NCBI GenBank assembly: GCA_002325245.1
Contig: DCRR01000009.1
Coordinates: 93,843 to 111,631 of the forward strand
Length of the DNA: 17,789 bases
From: Microbacteriaceae bacterium UBA1487
GTDB lineage: Bacteria > Actinomycetota > Actinomycetes > Actinomycetales > Microbacteriaceae
Direction of reading: 5' to 3'
The translations under genes and the position numbers were made by a program. The notes beneath the pieces were generated by a model. It was not told the origin of the DNA and made no database searches. It saw nothing but the letters and a program-made list of their open reading frames with translations. Shown piece after piece: positions 1 through 6,998 of this stretch. Each line of letters opens with the position of its first letter. Position 1 is the first letter of the stretch.

Positions 1-86
1 GAGCCAGCCCCGCGATACCCCCTGAGTCTCGGGACGCGCCGCGCACGGCTGCGACTCGTGTGCGTGTGCCAGTTACCGTGGAGTCG

Positions 87-518
87 ATGACGCACGGCGG
101 ATCGGGACAGGGCTCGTCGCCACTGATGCGAGTGGCGCGGGCCTTCGTGCTGGCAACGTTCGTTTCGCTGGCGCTCGCCTTCGTGGTCGGGGGCGCCGTA
201 CACCATGCGAGTTCGCCGTCGGCACCGTCGACCACGATCCTTGAGGTCGGGGCACCAGGCCCTATTGCCGCATCCCCCGATCCGGCCACGGCCGTTTGGG
301 AGAGCCCGATCGCATCAGGAGGGCTCGAGTCCCTCCTGATCGCCGGCTGTGTGTTCATCATCATCTGCTGCGCCATGCTCGTGGCCAGACGATCGTTCTC
401 GCAGATCGTGTCAGCGCGTCTCGCGCGGCCCCGCACGACGTCGGTTCCCCGATCGCCGAGGATCTCGCAATCGAGGCCGGCCATCTCGCTCCTCGCCCTC
501 TCCATCAGCCGGACGTGA
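87..518 (+). CDS. Small two-helix membrane protein with ALSISRT tail (copy 1)
   Basis: The product is about 143 residues from ATG 87; a GTG at 60 and an ATG at 126 are alternatives. ATG 126 aligns with the core start of the paralogue near 5159. It has an N-terminal hydrophobic helix (VARAFVLATFVSLALAFVVG) followed by HHA, a Pro/Ala/Ser-rich extracytoplasmic stretch, then a second helix carrying GC-x4-I-x-CC-A. A basic, Arg/Ser-rich tail ends in SLLALSISRT. The paralogue at 5108-5551 shares HHA, the GC...CC helix and the last residues (SLIALSISRT). It loosely resembles small actinobacterial membrane proteins of the DUF6153 kind, from memory only. Function is unknown; the paired Cys in the second helix could be metal- or redox-related (speculation). 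A stem-loop and an M23 peptidase gene follow. Confidence 0.6.
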   Translation: MTHGGSGQGSSPLMRVARAFVLATFVSLALAFVVGGAVHHASSPSAPSTTILEVGAPGPIAASPDPATAVWESPIASGGLESLLIAGCVFIIICCAMLVARRSFSQIVSARLARPRTTSVPRSPRISQSRPAISLLALSISRT

Positions 519-524
519 CGCTCC

Positions 525-562
525 GGCGCCTTTCGCTACCGATTCGGGAATAGCGAAGCGCC
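525..562 (+). terminator. Stem-loop after small membrane gene copy 1
   Basis: The left arm GGCGC (525-529) plus TTCGCTA (532-538) pairs with TAGCGAA (551-557) plus GCGCC (558-562). There is a 2-nt bulge and a 12-nt loop, giving 12 paired positions. No T-run follows, so it may be an intrinsic-like terminator, an mRNA stabiliser or an attenuator ahead of the M23 gene. A weaker GCCCA/TGGGC hairpin lies at 588-604. Confidence 0.5.
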
Positions 563-627
563 GAGCCTCCTACCAACGTTCGAGCCCGCCCATCCAACGT
601 GGGCGCTGAAGCCGTGGAGACGCATCC

Positions 628-1911
628 TTGAGTAACAGCAGGGTCAGGCACAATGACGCCCGCGCCGGAACGCACGCGAAGGGGTCAAGCAGCATTCGGG
701 CCCGGAGATCGTGGAGCCGAGCCCTCCAGATCGCGCTACGCGCGACCTGCGTGGCCTCCTTCCTTCTGGCTGCCGTCCTCGGGCCAGGTACAGCGTCCGC
801 TCGCGCGGACAACCACTATCCCTCCTGGGACGACGTGCGGGCAGCGCAGTCGGCCGAGGCGTCGACGAAGACCCTGATCACAAGCATCCAGGCACAGCTC
901 GCCGGGCTGCGAGAGGAAGCGACGCGCACACAGCAGATCGCGGCCGAGCAGGGCGCCCGCTGGTCGAGTGCGCAAGAGGCCGCAGATGAGCAGGCTTTTG
1001 TCGCGGAGGGGCTGCGGGCCCAGGCCGACGCCGCGGCCGCGGAGATGTCTACCGCGCGAACTCAGATCGCCGCTCTCATCAGGACCACACAGCGATCCGG
1101 CGGCCTTGATCTGACCGCCACGTTGCTGTTCTCTTCCCCGGACCCCGAATCGCTGCTCTACGGGCTCGGTCTCGTCGCGAAACTGGTGGAGGCCAACTCC
1201 CAGCTCTACGATCGCGCTGCCCAGCTGATGAACACGGCCAGGGCACTCGAGGATCAGGCCGTCGTCGCGCAAACCGAGCTCGAGAAGCTTCAGGATGAGG
1301 CGCTCGCTGCGTTCGAGGCCGCTCAAGCGGCGGCCCTGGAGGCGGAAGCCATCCTCATCGAGCAGGAGGAGAACGAAGCCAGGCTGACCGCGCAGCTCGC
1401 GGTGTTGAGCGAGAACCGCCGGGCTACCGAGGCCGACTACAACAAGGGCATACAGGAGCGATGGGGTGCCGGCGCTGCGGGGATCGTAACCGCAAGCGGA
1501 TGGGCTCTACCGGCGCGCGGGTACATCACGTCAGGTTTCGGCTGGCGACCGCCTCCGATCGCGGGGGCAAGCAGCTTCCACGGCGCCCTGGACATCTCCG
1601 GCGGCAACTACTGCGGAACCCCGATCTACGCGGCCGCCGGGGGCCGCGTGACCTATGCAGGCCCGAACGGCGGCCTGGGCAACTACATCCAGATCGACCA
1701 CGGCAACGGGTATGTCACCGGCTACGCCCACCTACAGAACGGCGGAATCGGGGTGCGGATGGGCGAATCGGTAGGTCCGGGACAGAACATCGGAAATGCT
1801 GGTACGACGGGATTATCCACCGGCTGTCACCTTCATCTGATCCTCCGTCAGAACGGCACGCCGATCGACCCACTCTCCTTCCTGCGGAATCAAGGAGTGG
1901 TGTTCGGTTGA
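628..1911 (+). CDS. Secreted coiled-coil M23 (LytM-type) metallopeptidase
   Basis: This is a 427-residue protein of the EnvC/NlpD-like kind: a signal peptide, a long coiled coil and a C-terminal LytM domain. The hydrophobic segment at about residues 35-58 ends in ATASARA-like cleavage context (GTASARADN). Residues 70-280 are Ala/Glu/Gln-rich helices. The M23 domain (about 293-427) carries the Zn ligands H318 and D322 (HGALD), H368 (YAH) and H401-L-H403 (HLHL), so the active site looks intact. Such enzymes cut peptidoglycan cross-bridges or act as activators of other hydrolases. The start is TTG 628, with GTGGAGA about 9 nt upstream; no better ATG exists before the signal peptide. A second, simpler M23 gene lies at 6995-7780. 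Confidence 0.87.
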   Translation: MSNSRVRHNDARAGTHAKGSSSIRARRSWSRALQIALRATCVASFLLAAVLGPGTASARADNHYPSWDDVRAAQSAEASTKTLITSIQAQLAGLREEATRTQQIAAEQGARWSSAQEAADEQAFVAEGLRAQADAAAAEMSTARTQIAALIRTTQRSGGLDLTATLLFSSPDPESLLYGLGLVAKLVEANSQLYDRAAQLMNTARALEDQAVVAQTELEKLQDEALAAFEAAQAAALEAEAILIEQEENEARLTAQLAVLSENRRATEADYNKGIQERWGAGAAGIVTASGWALPARGYITSGFGWRPPPIAGASSFHGALDISGGNYCGTPIYAAAGGRVTYAGPNGGLGNYIQIDHGNGYVTGYAHLQNGGIGVRMGESVGPGQNIGNAGTTGLSTGCHLHLILRQNGTPIDPLSFLRNQGVVFG

Positions 1912-1922
1912 TGCTTTCCGCG

Positions 1923-2213
1923 CTAGGGGTGACGAGTGTGGCTAAGCATCTGCTGGATCATCGCCCGCACGTGGTCATCCTGGAGTCGGTAGATCACATG
2001 CCGCCCATCGCGATCTCCGACCACGAGATTCAGGTGGCGGAGAATGCGCAAGTGATTGGATACCGACGCCTGTCCGAGCCCGAGTTCCTCGACGAGTTCA
2101 CCGACAGTTGCCGGCTCGTCGAGCAGCCGGGCGAGGATACGCACCCGTGCCGGGGTGGCCAGCGCGCTCATAACCTCGGCGATGTGCTCGGCCTCGTCAG
2201 CGTCGAGTTGCAT
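1923..2213 (-). CDS. ArsR/SmtB-family metal-sensing repressor with alpha5 site
   Basis: A 96-residue winged-helix repressor. The start at 2213 is chosen because GGGAAGGAGCGTG lies directly upstream on the minus strand; an in-frame ATG at 2255 would add 14 residues that cross the operator. The HTH region is VGELVEELGLGQASVSNHL (residues 37-55). It has no cysteine at all, so an alpha3N or CmtR-type thiolate site is absent. The C-terminal helix has D79-x-H81-x10-H92-x2-H95, the exact spacing of the alpha5 site in CzrA (D84, H86, H97, H100) and NmtR. That predicts a Zn(II), Co(II) or Ni(II) sensor. It is divergent from the P1B-4-like ATPase and very likely represses it and itself through the palindrome between them. 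Confidence 0.9.
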   Translation of the reverse strand: MQLDADEAEHIAEVMSALATPARVRILARLLDEPATVGELVEELGLGQASVSNHLRILRHLNLVVGDRDGRHVIYRLQDDHVRAMIQQMLSHTRHP

Positions 2214-2253
2214 CACGCTCCTTCCCTCCCTCACGATAACGATTCCTAAGATC

Positions 2254-2284
2254 ATATCATGCTGATATTTATCAGTAGTGATAT
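2254..2284. promoter_or_regulatory. Palindromic ArsR operator with overlapping divergent promoters
   Basis: The core is a perfect dyad, CTGATA-TT-TATCAG (2262-2275), flanked by a second half-site pair, ATATCA (2254-2259) and TGATAT (2279-2284). The region is much more AT-rich than its surroundings. TATGTT (2282-2287) sits exactly at -12 to -7 if transcription starts at ATG 2294, suggesting a leaderless ATPase mRNA. On the minus strand TATGAT (2251-2256) is a plausible -10 for the repressor gene. No clear -35 is seen on either strand. Repressor binding here would block both promoters. Confidence 0.75.
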
Positions 2285-2293
2285 GTTATGGGG

Positions 2294-4339
2294 ATGACTA
2301 AGGCAGAACCCGTGGATGCAAGTACCAGCTCGCAGGACAGCGCCCGCACCGGCCGCCCCTGGGAGCTCTATTTCGCCATCGCGGCAGGCGTCACCTACGC
2401 CTCTGGCCTCATCGCCGAATATGCCGTGGGGGCGCCGGGGGCGGTGTACATCCCGCTGTTCCTCGCGACGTACTTCTTCGGCGGCTACTTCACAGTGATC
2501 GAAGCGTTCAGTGCCGTGCGACGCGGGCGCTTCGAGGTCGACTTCCTGATGATCGTCGCCGCAGTCGGTGCGGCGGCCGTCGGGCAGTTCGGCGAAGGTG
2601 CGGTGCTGCTGTTCCTGTTCAGCCTCGGCCACGCGCTCGAGGAGTACGCCATGTCTCGGGCAACGAAGTCGATCGAGGCGCTTGCGGCGCTCGCCCCTCG
2701 CACCGCGGCCGTGCGCGTCGGAGGAGTCGTCGAAGAACGCCCGGTGGAAGCCCTCGTGCTCGGTGACGTCGTGGTGGTACGACCGAACTCTCGAGTTCCC
2801 GCAGACGGATTCGTCAGCGTCGGTGACACCGCAATCGACCAGTCTGCGGTCACTGGCGAGTCCATCCCGGTGGAGAAGGCGGCGGTGCCGGATTCCACCG
2901 CCGCGCTCGCGCGCCCGGAAGGCGTCGCCCTCGAGTCGCGGGTGTTCGCCGGCACGGTGAACGGACCTGGCGCCTTCGACATGGTGGTCACCGCCGCAGC
3001 CAGCGACAGCACACTCGCACGGGTGGTCGCCCTGGTCCGGGAGGCCGACACTACCCAGTCCCCCACACAGCGGTTCATCGACAGGTTCCAGCGAATCTAT
3101 GTCCCTGCGGTCATACTTGGCGTCCTCGCGGTTCTGGCGTTCGGTCTTGTCGTCCTCAGCGAACCTTTCGCCGACGCGTTCTATCGCGCGATGGTCGTGC
3201 TCGTCGCGGCGAGCCCGTGCGCCTTGGCGATCGCTACCCCTGCAGCAGTTCTGGCGGGGCTTGCCCGCTCGGCGCGGGCGGGGGTGCTCACCAAGGGCGG
3301 AGGCCCATTGGAGAATCTCGCGAAGGTGCGGGCGATCGCCTTCGACAAGACCGGGACGCTCACCTGGGGCCACCCGTCCGTCACGGACCTCGCTCCCGCT
3401 CCTGGGACGCGCGTCGACGAGCTGCGGGCGGTGGCAGTCGCGGTTGAGTCGCTCAGCGATCACCCGCTGGCGGGAGCGATCGTCCGCGACCTCTCGGCGC
3501 GCGTCGCCGCCGGCGACGCGCTGGTCGCCAAGGACCTCGAAGGCGTGACCGGCCGGGGAGTCCGCGCGATGATCGGAGGCGATGAGATCCTCGTCGGCAA
3601 CCTCCGAATGATGACGGATGCCGGCCTCACGCTTCCGCCCGACGTCGCCGCGGATGTCGACCGTTTGCAGGGACTAGGCCGCACCACGATGGTCATTTCT
3701 CGCGGGGGCCGTTTTCTCGGCGTCATCGGGGTCATGGACCAGCCCCGACTGGAGTCGAGGGACACGCTCGAGGCCCTGCGCCGCGACGGAGTGAGCGAGC
3801 TCGTGATGATGTCGGGCGACAACCAGCAGGTGGCCACCGCCGTCGGGGAGGCCGTCGGGATCGACCGGGCTATGGGTGAGCTGCTCCCCGAGGATAAGGT
3901 CGCCGCCATCCGCGAGCTGGGAAGAGGCGGCCGACTGACGTGCATGGTCGGCGACGGCGTTAACGACGCCCCCGCGATGGCGAACGCGACCATCGGCATA
4001 GCGATGGGGGCGGCGGGTTCCACCGTCGCGCTCGAAACTGCGGACATCGCCCTGATGTCCGACGACCTGGGCCGAGTGCCGTTCATCCGCCGGCTCAGCC
4101 GGGCTACAGCACGCATCATCCGCCAGAACCTCATCGCGGCTCTGGCGATCGTCGCATTCCTCGTGCCCGCCAGCCTCATCGGACTCGAGATGGGACCTAT
4201 CGTGCTCGTGCATGAGGGCTCGACGATCATCGTGGTGCTGAACGCTCTACGGCTGCTGCGCTTCGAGAAGGACGGCGAGCACCGTGGCATCGTCCACGAG
4301 GACCGCCCAGGGATGCCCGGCCCGAGTACGGGCAGCTAG
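2294..4339 (+). CDS. P1B-4-like heavy-metal-exporting P-type ATPase
   Basis: Cytoplasmic membrane pump that uses ATP to export divalent metal. Numbered from ATG 2288 it is 683 residues: TGES 189-192 (actuator), SPC 309-311 in the metal-binding helix, phosphorylation motif DKTGT from D353, HP at 392-393 (nucleotide domain), GDGVND 555-560, and HEGST 642-646 in the last membrane helix. SPC plus HEG(S/G)T is the signature of P1B-4 pumps (CoaT, CzcP, CtpD/CtpJ), which move Co(II), Zn(II), Cd(II) or Fe(II). No N-terminal HMA domain is present, as is usual for that group. ATG 2294 is preferred because neither start has a ribosome site and a -10 box fits a leaderless transcript from 2294. The divergent alpha5-type repressor supports Zn/Co as substrate (inference). 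Confidence 0.93.
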   Translation: MTKAEPVDASTSSQDSARTGRPWELYFAIAAGVTYASGLIAEYAVGAPGAVYIPLFLATYFFGGYFTVIEAFSAVRRGRFEVDFLMIVAAVGAAAVGQFGEGAVLLFLFSLGHALEEYAMSRATKSIEALAALAPRTAAVRVGGVVEERPVEALVLGDVVVVRPNSRVPADGFVSVGDTAIDQSAVTGESIPVEKAAVPDSTAALARPEGVALESRVFAGTVNGPGAFDMVVTAAASDSTLARVVALVREADTTQSPTQRFIDRFQRIYVPAVILGVLAVLAFGLVVLSEPFADAFYRAMVVLVAASPCALAIATPAAVLAGLARSARAGVLTKGGGPLENLAKVRAIAFDKTGTLTWGHPSVTDLAPAPGTRVDELRAVAVAVESLSDHPLAGAIVRDLSARVAAGDALVAKDLEGVTGRGVRAMIGGDEILVGNLRMMTDAGLTLPPDVAADVDRLQGLGRTTMVISRGGRFLGVIGVMDQPRLESRDTLEALRRDGVSELVMMSGDNQQVATAVGEAVGIDRAMGELLPEDKVAAIRELGRGGRLTCMVGDGVNDAPAMANATIGIAMGAAGSTVALETADIALMSDDLGRVPFIRRLSRATARIIRQNLIAALAIVAFLVPASLIGLEMGPIVLVHEGSTIIVVLNALRLLRFEKDGEHRGIVHEDRPGMPGPSTGS

Positions 4340-4377
4340 CTCGAAGCCAGGGCCTCGTTCACCTAGGCCAGCCCGCC
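4340..4377. other. Convergent intergenic gap
   Basis: A 38-bp gap separates the stop codons of the ATPase and the VKOR gene. GGCCT (4351-4355) and AGGCC (4365-4369) could form a 5-bp stem with a 9-nt loop. This is at best a weak bidirectional terminator, and no T-run follows. Confidence 0.3.
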
Positions 4378-4980
4378 CTACAACGAGAGGACAGAAGGGA
4401 ACTGCACGAGGATCGTGAGCACGATCACCGCGTAGTTGGCGAGCACCGCCACCCAAGCGAACGGGAAAATCTGCCGACCCACCCGCCGCGTGCGGTCCCC
4501 GAAAATGGTGCCGTGCTTGAGCCCCCAGGCGAGCAAGTACCACCACATCGGGATCGTGGCGGCCCAGACGACCATGCAGTACGGGCAGAGCACGCCGATG
4601 ACGTAGACGCTCTGGGTGTAGAGCCAGGTGACGAAGACCCACGCCGAGAACACGCCGAGGGTGAACAGTCGCCAGTACCAGGAGCCGAACCGCGCGCCTG
4701 TAAGGAGGCCGGCCGCGACGGCAATCGGCGCGACGAAGCCGGCGACTCCCAGGAGCGGGTTGGGGAAGCCGAACAGCGATGCCTGCCATCTGTCGAACAG
4801 GGCACCGCAGGACACGAAGGGGCTGATGTCACAACTCAGAGCCGTGCCTGGGTTCTGCAGGCTCCGAATACGCTCGATGAGCAATGCCGCGGAGCCGATC
4901 CAGCCGATCGAGCCCGTAACAAGCAGGACGACCGCTAGCCCTAGCGCCGGCCGAGGACGCCGAGCATCGCTGGGTGTCAT
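4378..4980 (-). CDS. Vitamin K epoxide reductase (VKOR) family disulfide oxidoreductase
   Basis: A 200-residue membrane protein with several hydrophobic helices. The VKOR signatures are C132-P-Y-C135 (quinone-proximal active site) and the loop pair C50 and C58 (SCDISPFVSCG). In actinobacteria VKOR replaces DsbB: it reoxidises a DsbA-like partner and passes electrons to quinone. The start is ATG 4980 because GGAGGA (4989-4994, minus strand) is 8 nt upstream; ATG 4986 would be only 2 nt away. The likely partner is the CEAC thioredoxin at 5677-6342, which is read divergently from the same region. Length is normal for a single-domain actinobacterial VKOR, without the fused thioredoxin domain seen in some homologues. 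Confidence 0.92.
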   Translation of the reverse strand: MTPSDARRPRPALGLAVVLLVTGSIGWIGSAALLIERIRSLQNPGTALSCDISPFVSCGALFDRWQASLFGFPNPLLGVAGFVAPIAVAAGLLTGARFGSWYWRLFTLGVFSAWVFVTWLYTQSVYVIGVLCPYCMVVWAATIPMWWYLLAWGLKHGTIFGDRTRRVGRQIFPFAWVAVLANYAVIVLTILVQFPSVLSL

Positions 4981-5073
4981 GGCCATATTCCTCCATCACT
5001 CGGTGCCGTCAGGTCTCAAGCCTACGGACGCTGTCCTTTCGACCCGCGTCGCGCTCCTCGCCCGACCTCGCAC

Positions 5074-5103
5074 TCGACCGTGGAGAAGGCACAGTAGTAT
5101 TAT
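5074..5103 (+). promoter_or_regulatory. Candidate promoter for the long envelope/redox operon
   Basis: TCGACC (5074-5079, four of six matches to TTGACA) is followed 18 nt later by TATTAT (5098-5103) in a short AT-rich patch within GC-rich DNA. The predicted start falls at or within a few bases of ATG 5108, so the message may be leaderless. The VKOR gene diverges from the same 127-bp gap, where I found no convincing minus-strand promoter. Confidence 0.35.
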
Positions 5104-5107
5104 TTCG

Positions 5108-5551
5108 ATGAGCCTTACACCCTCCCTTTGCTTGCAGGCCCCGCCAGGGCCTGCGGCGATGACGCGGCTCATCACGGTCGTTCTGGCGCTCATGATGATC
5201 GGTCTGGGCGTGATGGCTGCGCATCATGCCCAGACCGCTCAAAGCGCGCCCGGCCACGCGGTTGTGGTGGAGCTCAAGACCGCTCATCAGCCGGTGTCGG
5301 CAGAAGGTCACGCACCGCCCGACTTCATCGTCGGGGACATCGCTGTCGGGCTGGCCACGGGCTGCATCGTACTGATCGCCTGCTGTGCGCTGGGCCTGGC
5401 CCTCATGGCCGCGCGGGCGTGGCGGGCGGACCTGTTCAGAAGGCTCATCGCAGCCGCACGATCTCTTCCCGCGACCATCATCGACGCGGCACCGGGTGTC
5501 GCCGGCGTTCCACGACCCAGCCTGATCGCTCTCTCCATCAGCCGCACGTAG
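5108..5551 (+). CDS. Small two-helix membrane protein with ALSISRT tail (copy 2)
   Basis: A product of 147 residues from ATG 5108; ATG 5159 is an alternative that starts directly at the first helix (MTRLITVVLALMMIGLGV). Neither has a strong ribosome site; 5108 fits a leaderless start from the AT-rich patch upstream. The layout matches the protein at 87-518: helix, HHA, a polar His/Pro/Ala-rich segment, a second helix with GC-x4-I-x-CC-A, a basic amphipathic stretch, and the end SLIALSISRT. The open frame runs further upstream to 4628, but that part overlaps the VKOR gene and is not credible. Function is unknown; its position ahead of dsbA suggests an envelope role (inference). Confidence 0.65.
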   Translation: MSLTPSLCLQAPPGPAAMTRLITVVLALMMIGLGVMAAHHAQTAQSAPGHAVVVELKTAHQPVSAEGHAPPDFIVGDIAVGLATGCIVLIACCALGLALMAARAWRADLFRRLIAAARSLPATIIDAAPGVAGVPRPSLIALSISRT

Positions 5552-5559
5552 GCCCGAAC

Positions 5560-5602
5560 CGGCACCAAAGCTTGCGGCGCTGTGCGCCCTTTGCTCGTGC
5601 CG
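5560..5602 (+). terminator. Long stem-loop after small membrane gene copy 2
   Basis: Three nested arms pair: CGGCAC (5560-5565) with GTGCCG (5597-5602), CAAAG (5566-5570) with CTTTG (5589-5593), and GGCGC (5576-5580) with GCGCC (5584-5588) around a TGT loop. It begins 9 nt after the stop codon. No T-run follows. It could terminate, attenuate, or set different expression of the upstream small gene and the dsbA-lspA run. The paralogous gene at 87-518 is followed by a comparable hairpin. Confidence 0.55.
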
Positions 5603-5676
5603 TCGTTCTCTGCGCGCCCGCCCGCTTCCCGGCGCGCTCTACCTGATGTGTCCCATAAGCCTTGGAGAGAGCCCGA

Positions 5677-6342
5677 ATGAACACCAACGTTAAAGTCGCC
5701 CTCGTCTTCTCCGGCGCGATAGTTCTCATCGTGATTGCCTTCATCGTCGTCGCGATCCTGCAAGCCCAACCGCCCAGTCCCGAAACAGAAGGCAACCCCG
5801 CGCCCCCTGCCGCCTCTGCCATCCGAGAGGACAGCCACATTCTGGATGACGGTGGCGCCGGCGCCGTGACCGTGGTCGAGTTCCTCGACTTCGAGTGCGA
5901 GGCGTGCGGAGCCTTCTACCCGGTGGTGGAGGATCTGCGCGCAGAGTTCTCCGGGCAGATCACCTTCGCCATCCGCTACTTCCCGCTGCCCGGTCACTTC
6001 AACTCGAAGAACGCCGCGATAGCCGTGGAAGCCGCCTTTCAGCAGGGTCAGCTCGAGGCGATGTACAAGCGGATGTTCGAAACCCAGGCCGAGTGGGGTG
6101 AAGCGCAAGAGTCGCGGGCGGCGCTGTTCCGTCAGTTCGCCGAGGAGCTCGGTCTGGACCTAGCGGAGTACGACGCCGCTGTGGCCGATCCGGCCACAGC
6201 CGAGCGGGTGCAATCAGACTTCGATGATGGCGTGGCGCTCGGCGTCGGTTCCACCCCAACCTTCTTCGTCAACGACCGGATGGTACAGCTGACCTCGTTC
6301 GATGACCTTCGAGAGGCGATTGAAGCGGAACTAGGGCGTTGA
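5677..6342 (+). CDS. Membrane-anchored DsbA-like thioredoxin-fold oxidoreductase
   Basis: A 221-residue protein. An uncleaved N-terminal anchor (about residues 7-30) and a Pro-rich linker precede a DsbA/Thioredoxin_4-type domain with active site C74-E-A-C77 (FLDFECEACG) and a cis-proline loop STPTFFVN near the C-terminus. It should act outside the membrane and oxidise cysteine pairs in secreted proteins, being recharged by the VKOR protein encoded at 4378-4980. The start is ATG 5677, with GGAGAGAG about 6 nt upstream; a TTG at 5662 is less likely. Its stop overlaps the TTG start of the next gene (TTGA), implying translational coupling. Confidence 0.9.
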   Translation: MNTNVKVALVFSGAIVLIVIAFIVVAILQAQPPSPETEGNPAPPAASAIREDSHILDDGGAGAVTVVEFLDFECEACGAFYPVVEDLRAEFSGQITFAIRYFPLPGHFNSKNAAIAVEAAFQQGQLEAMYKRMFETQAEWGEAQESRAALFRQFAEELGLDLAEYDAAVADPATAERVQSDFDDGVALGVGSTPTFFVNDRMVQLTSFDDLREAIEAELGR

Positions 6343-6998
6343 CGTCGCCGCTGGAGGACCTCCGGCTGAAGCGGGTAATCGTGGTGGGCGCCGGTCAGGC
6401 CGGGCTCGCGATGGGACACGCCTTGGCCCGCACCGGGCTGAAGCCACAGGCCGACTTCATGATCGTCGACGCCAGCGCCGCAGGCGATCGTGCGTGGATT
6501 CGACGATGGCACTCCCTCCGGCTGTTCACCCCGGCCAGGCATTCCTCGCTGCCCGGCATTCCCTTCCCTGGCCCCCGATCTCACTACCCGAGAACCGACG
6601 AAGTAGCCGACTATCTGGAGAACTACGCCGCCCAGCTCGGCCTCCTCCCCATGTGGAATACCAGGGTTCATGGCGTCCAGGTCGACCCGCACGGGCATGG
6701 GCTGACCCTCATAACGAACGTCGGCGAGGTCGAGGCCCGTAACGTCGTGGCCGCGACCGGCCCGTTCGCGGAGCCTCGGTTCCCCGAGTTCGCCGGCCGA
6801 GTCCGGGTGCCGGGACGGAATCTGCACAGCGACGACTACACCCATCCGAAGCAGCTTCCCGACGGATCGGTGCTGATCGTCGGCGCCGGCAACACCGGCC
6901 GTCAGATCGCTCGCGAGCTCTCGAGTTCCCACCAGGTGACGCTCGCCCGGTTCCCGCAGGCCGGCCTCTCAAGCGATCAAGGGGAAACGCGATCGTGA
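6339..6998 (+). CDS. Flavin monooxygenase-like FAD/NAD(P) oxidoreductase, C-terminally short
   Basis: A 219-residue protein starting at TTG 6339, which overlaps the dsbA stop. It has GAGQAG at 17-22 (FAD Rossmann), the motif region WHSLRLFTP...SLPG typical of CzcO/ArsO-like flavoproteins, an ATG motif (VAATGPF), and a second Rossmann GAGNTG at 182-187 (NADPH). The protein ends about 30 residues later, while CzcO/ArsO-like enzymes usually continue well past 330 residues. The C-terminal FAD-domain part is therefore missing. The stop overlaps the GTG of the next gene, so the reading frame boundary looks settled rather than freshly broken. It may be a degenerate gene retained for coupling, or a minimal flavoprotein. 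Confidence 0.75.
   Translation: MTSPLEDLRLKRVIVVGAGQAGLAMGHALARTGLKPQADFMIVDASAAGDRAWIRRWHSLRLFTPARHSSLPGIPFPGPRSHYPRTDEVADYLENYAAQLGLLPMWNTRVHGVQVDPHGHGLTLITNVGEVEARNVVAATGPFAEPRFPEFAGRVRVPGRNLHSDDYTHPKQLPDGSVLIVGAGNTGRQIARELSSSHQVTLARFPQAGLSSDQGETRS

Noticed and set aside
87..518. LIAGC in small membrane protein 1 as a lipobox
   Set aside because: It is internal, preceded by a polar segment and followed by a hydrophobic helix, the reverse of a lipoprotein signal peptide.
2252..3463. 403-residue minus-strand open frame
   Set aside because: Antisense to the first ATPase, whose motifs are all intact. The product is Arg/Asp/His-rich without domains, typical of high-GC shadows.
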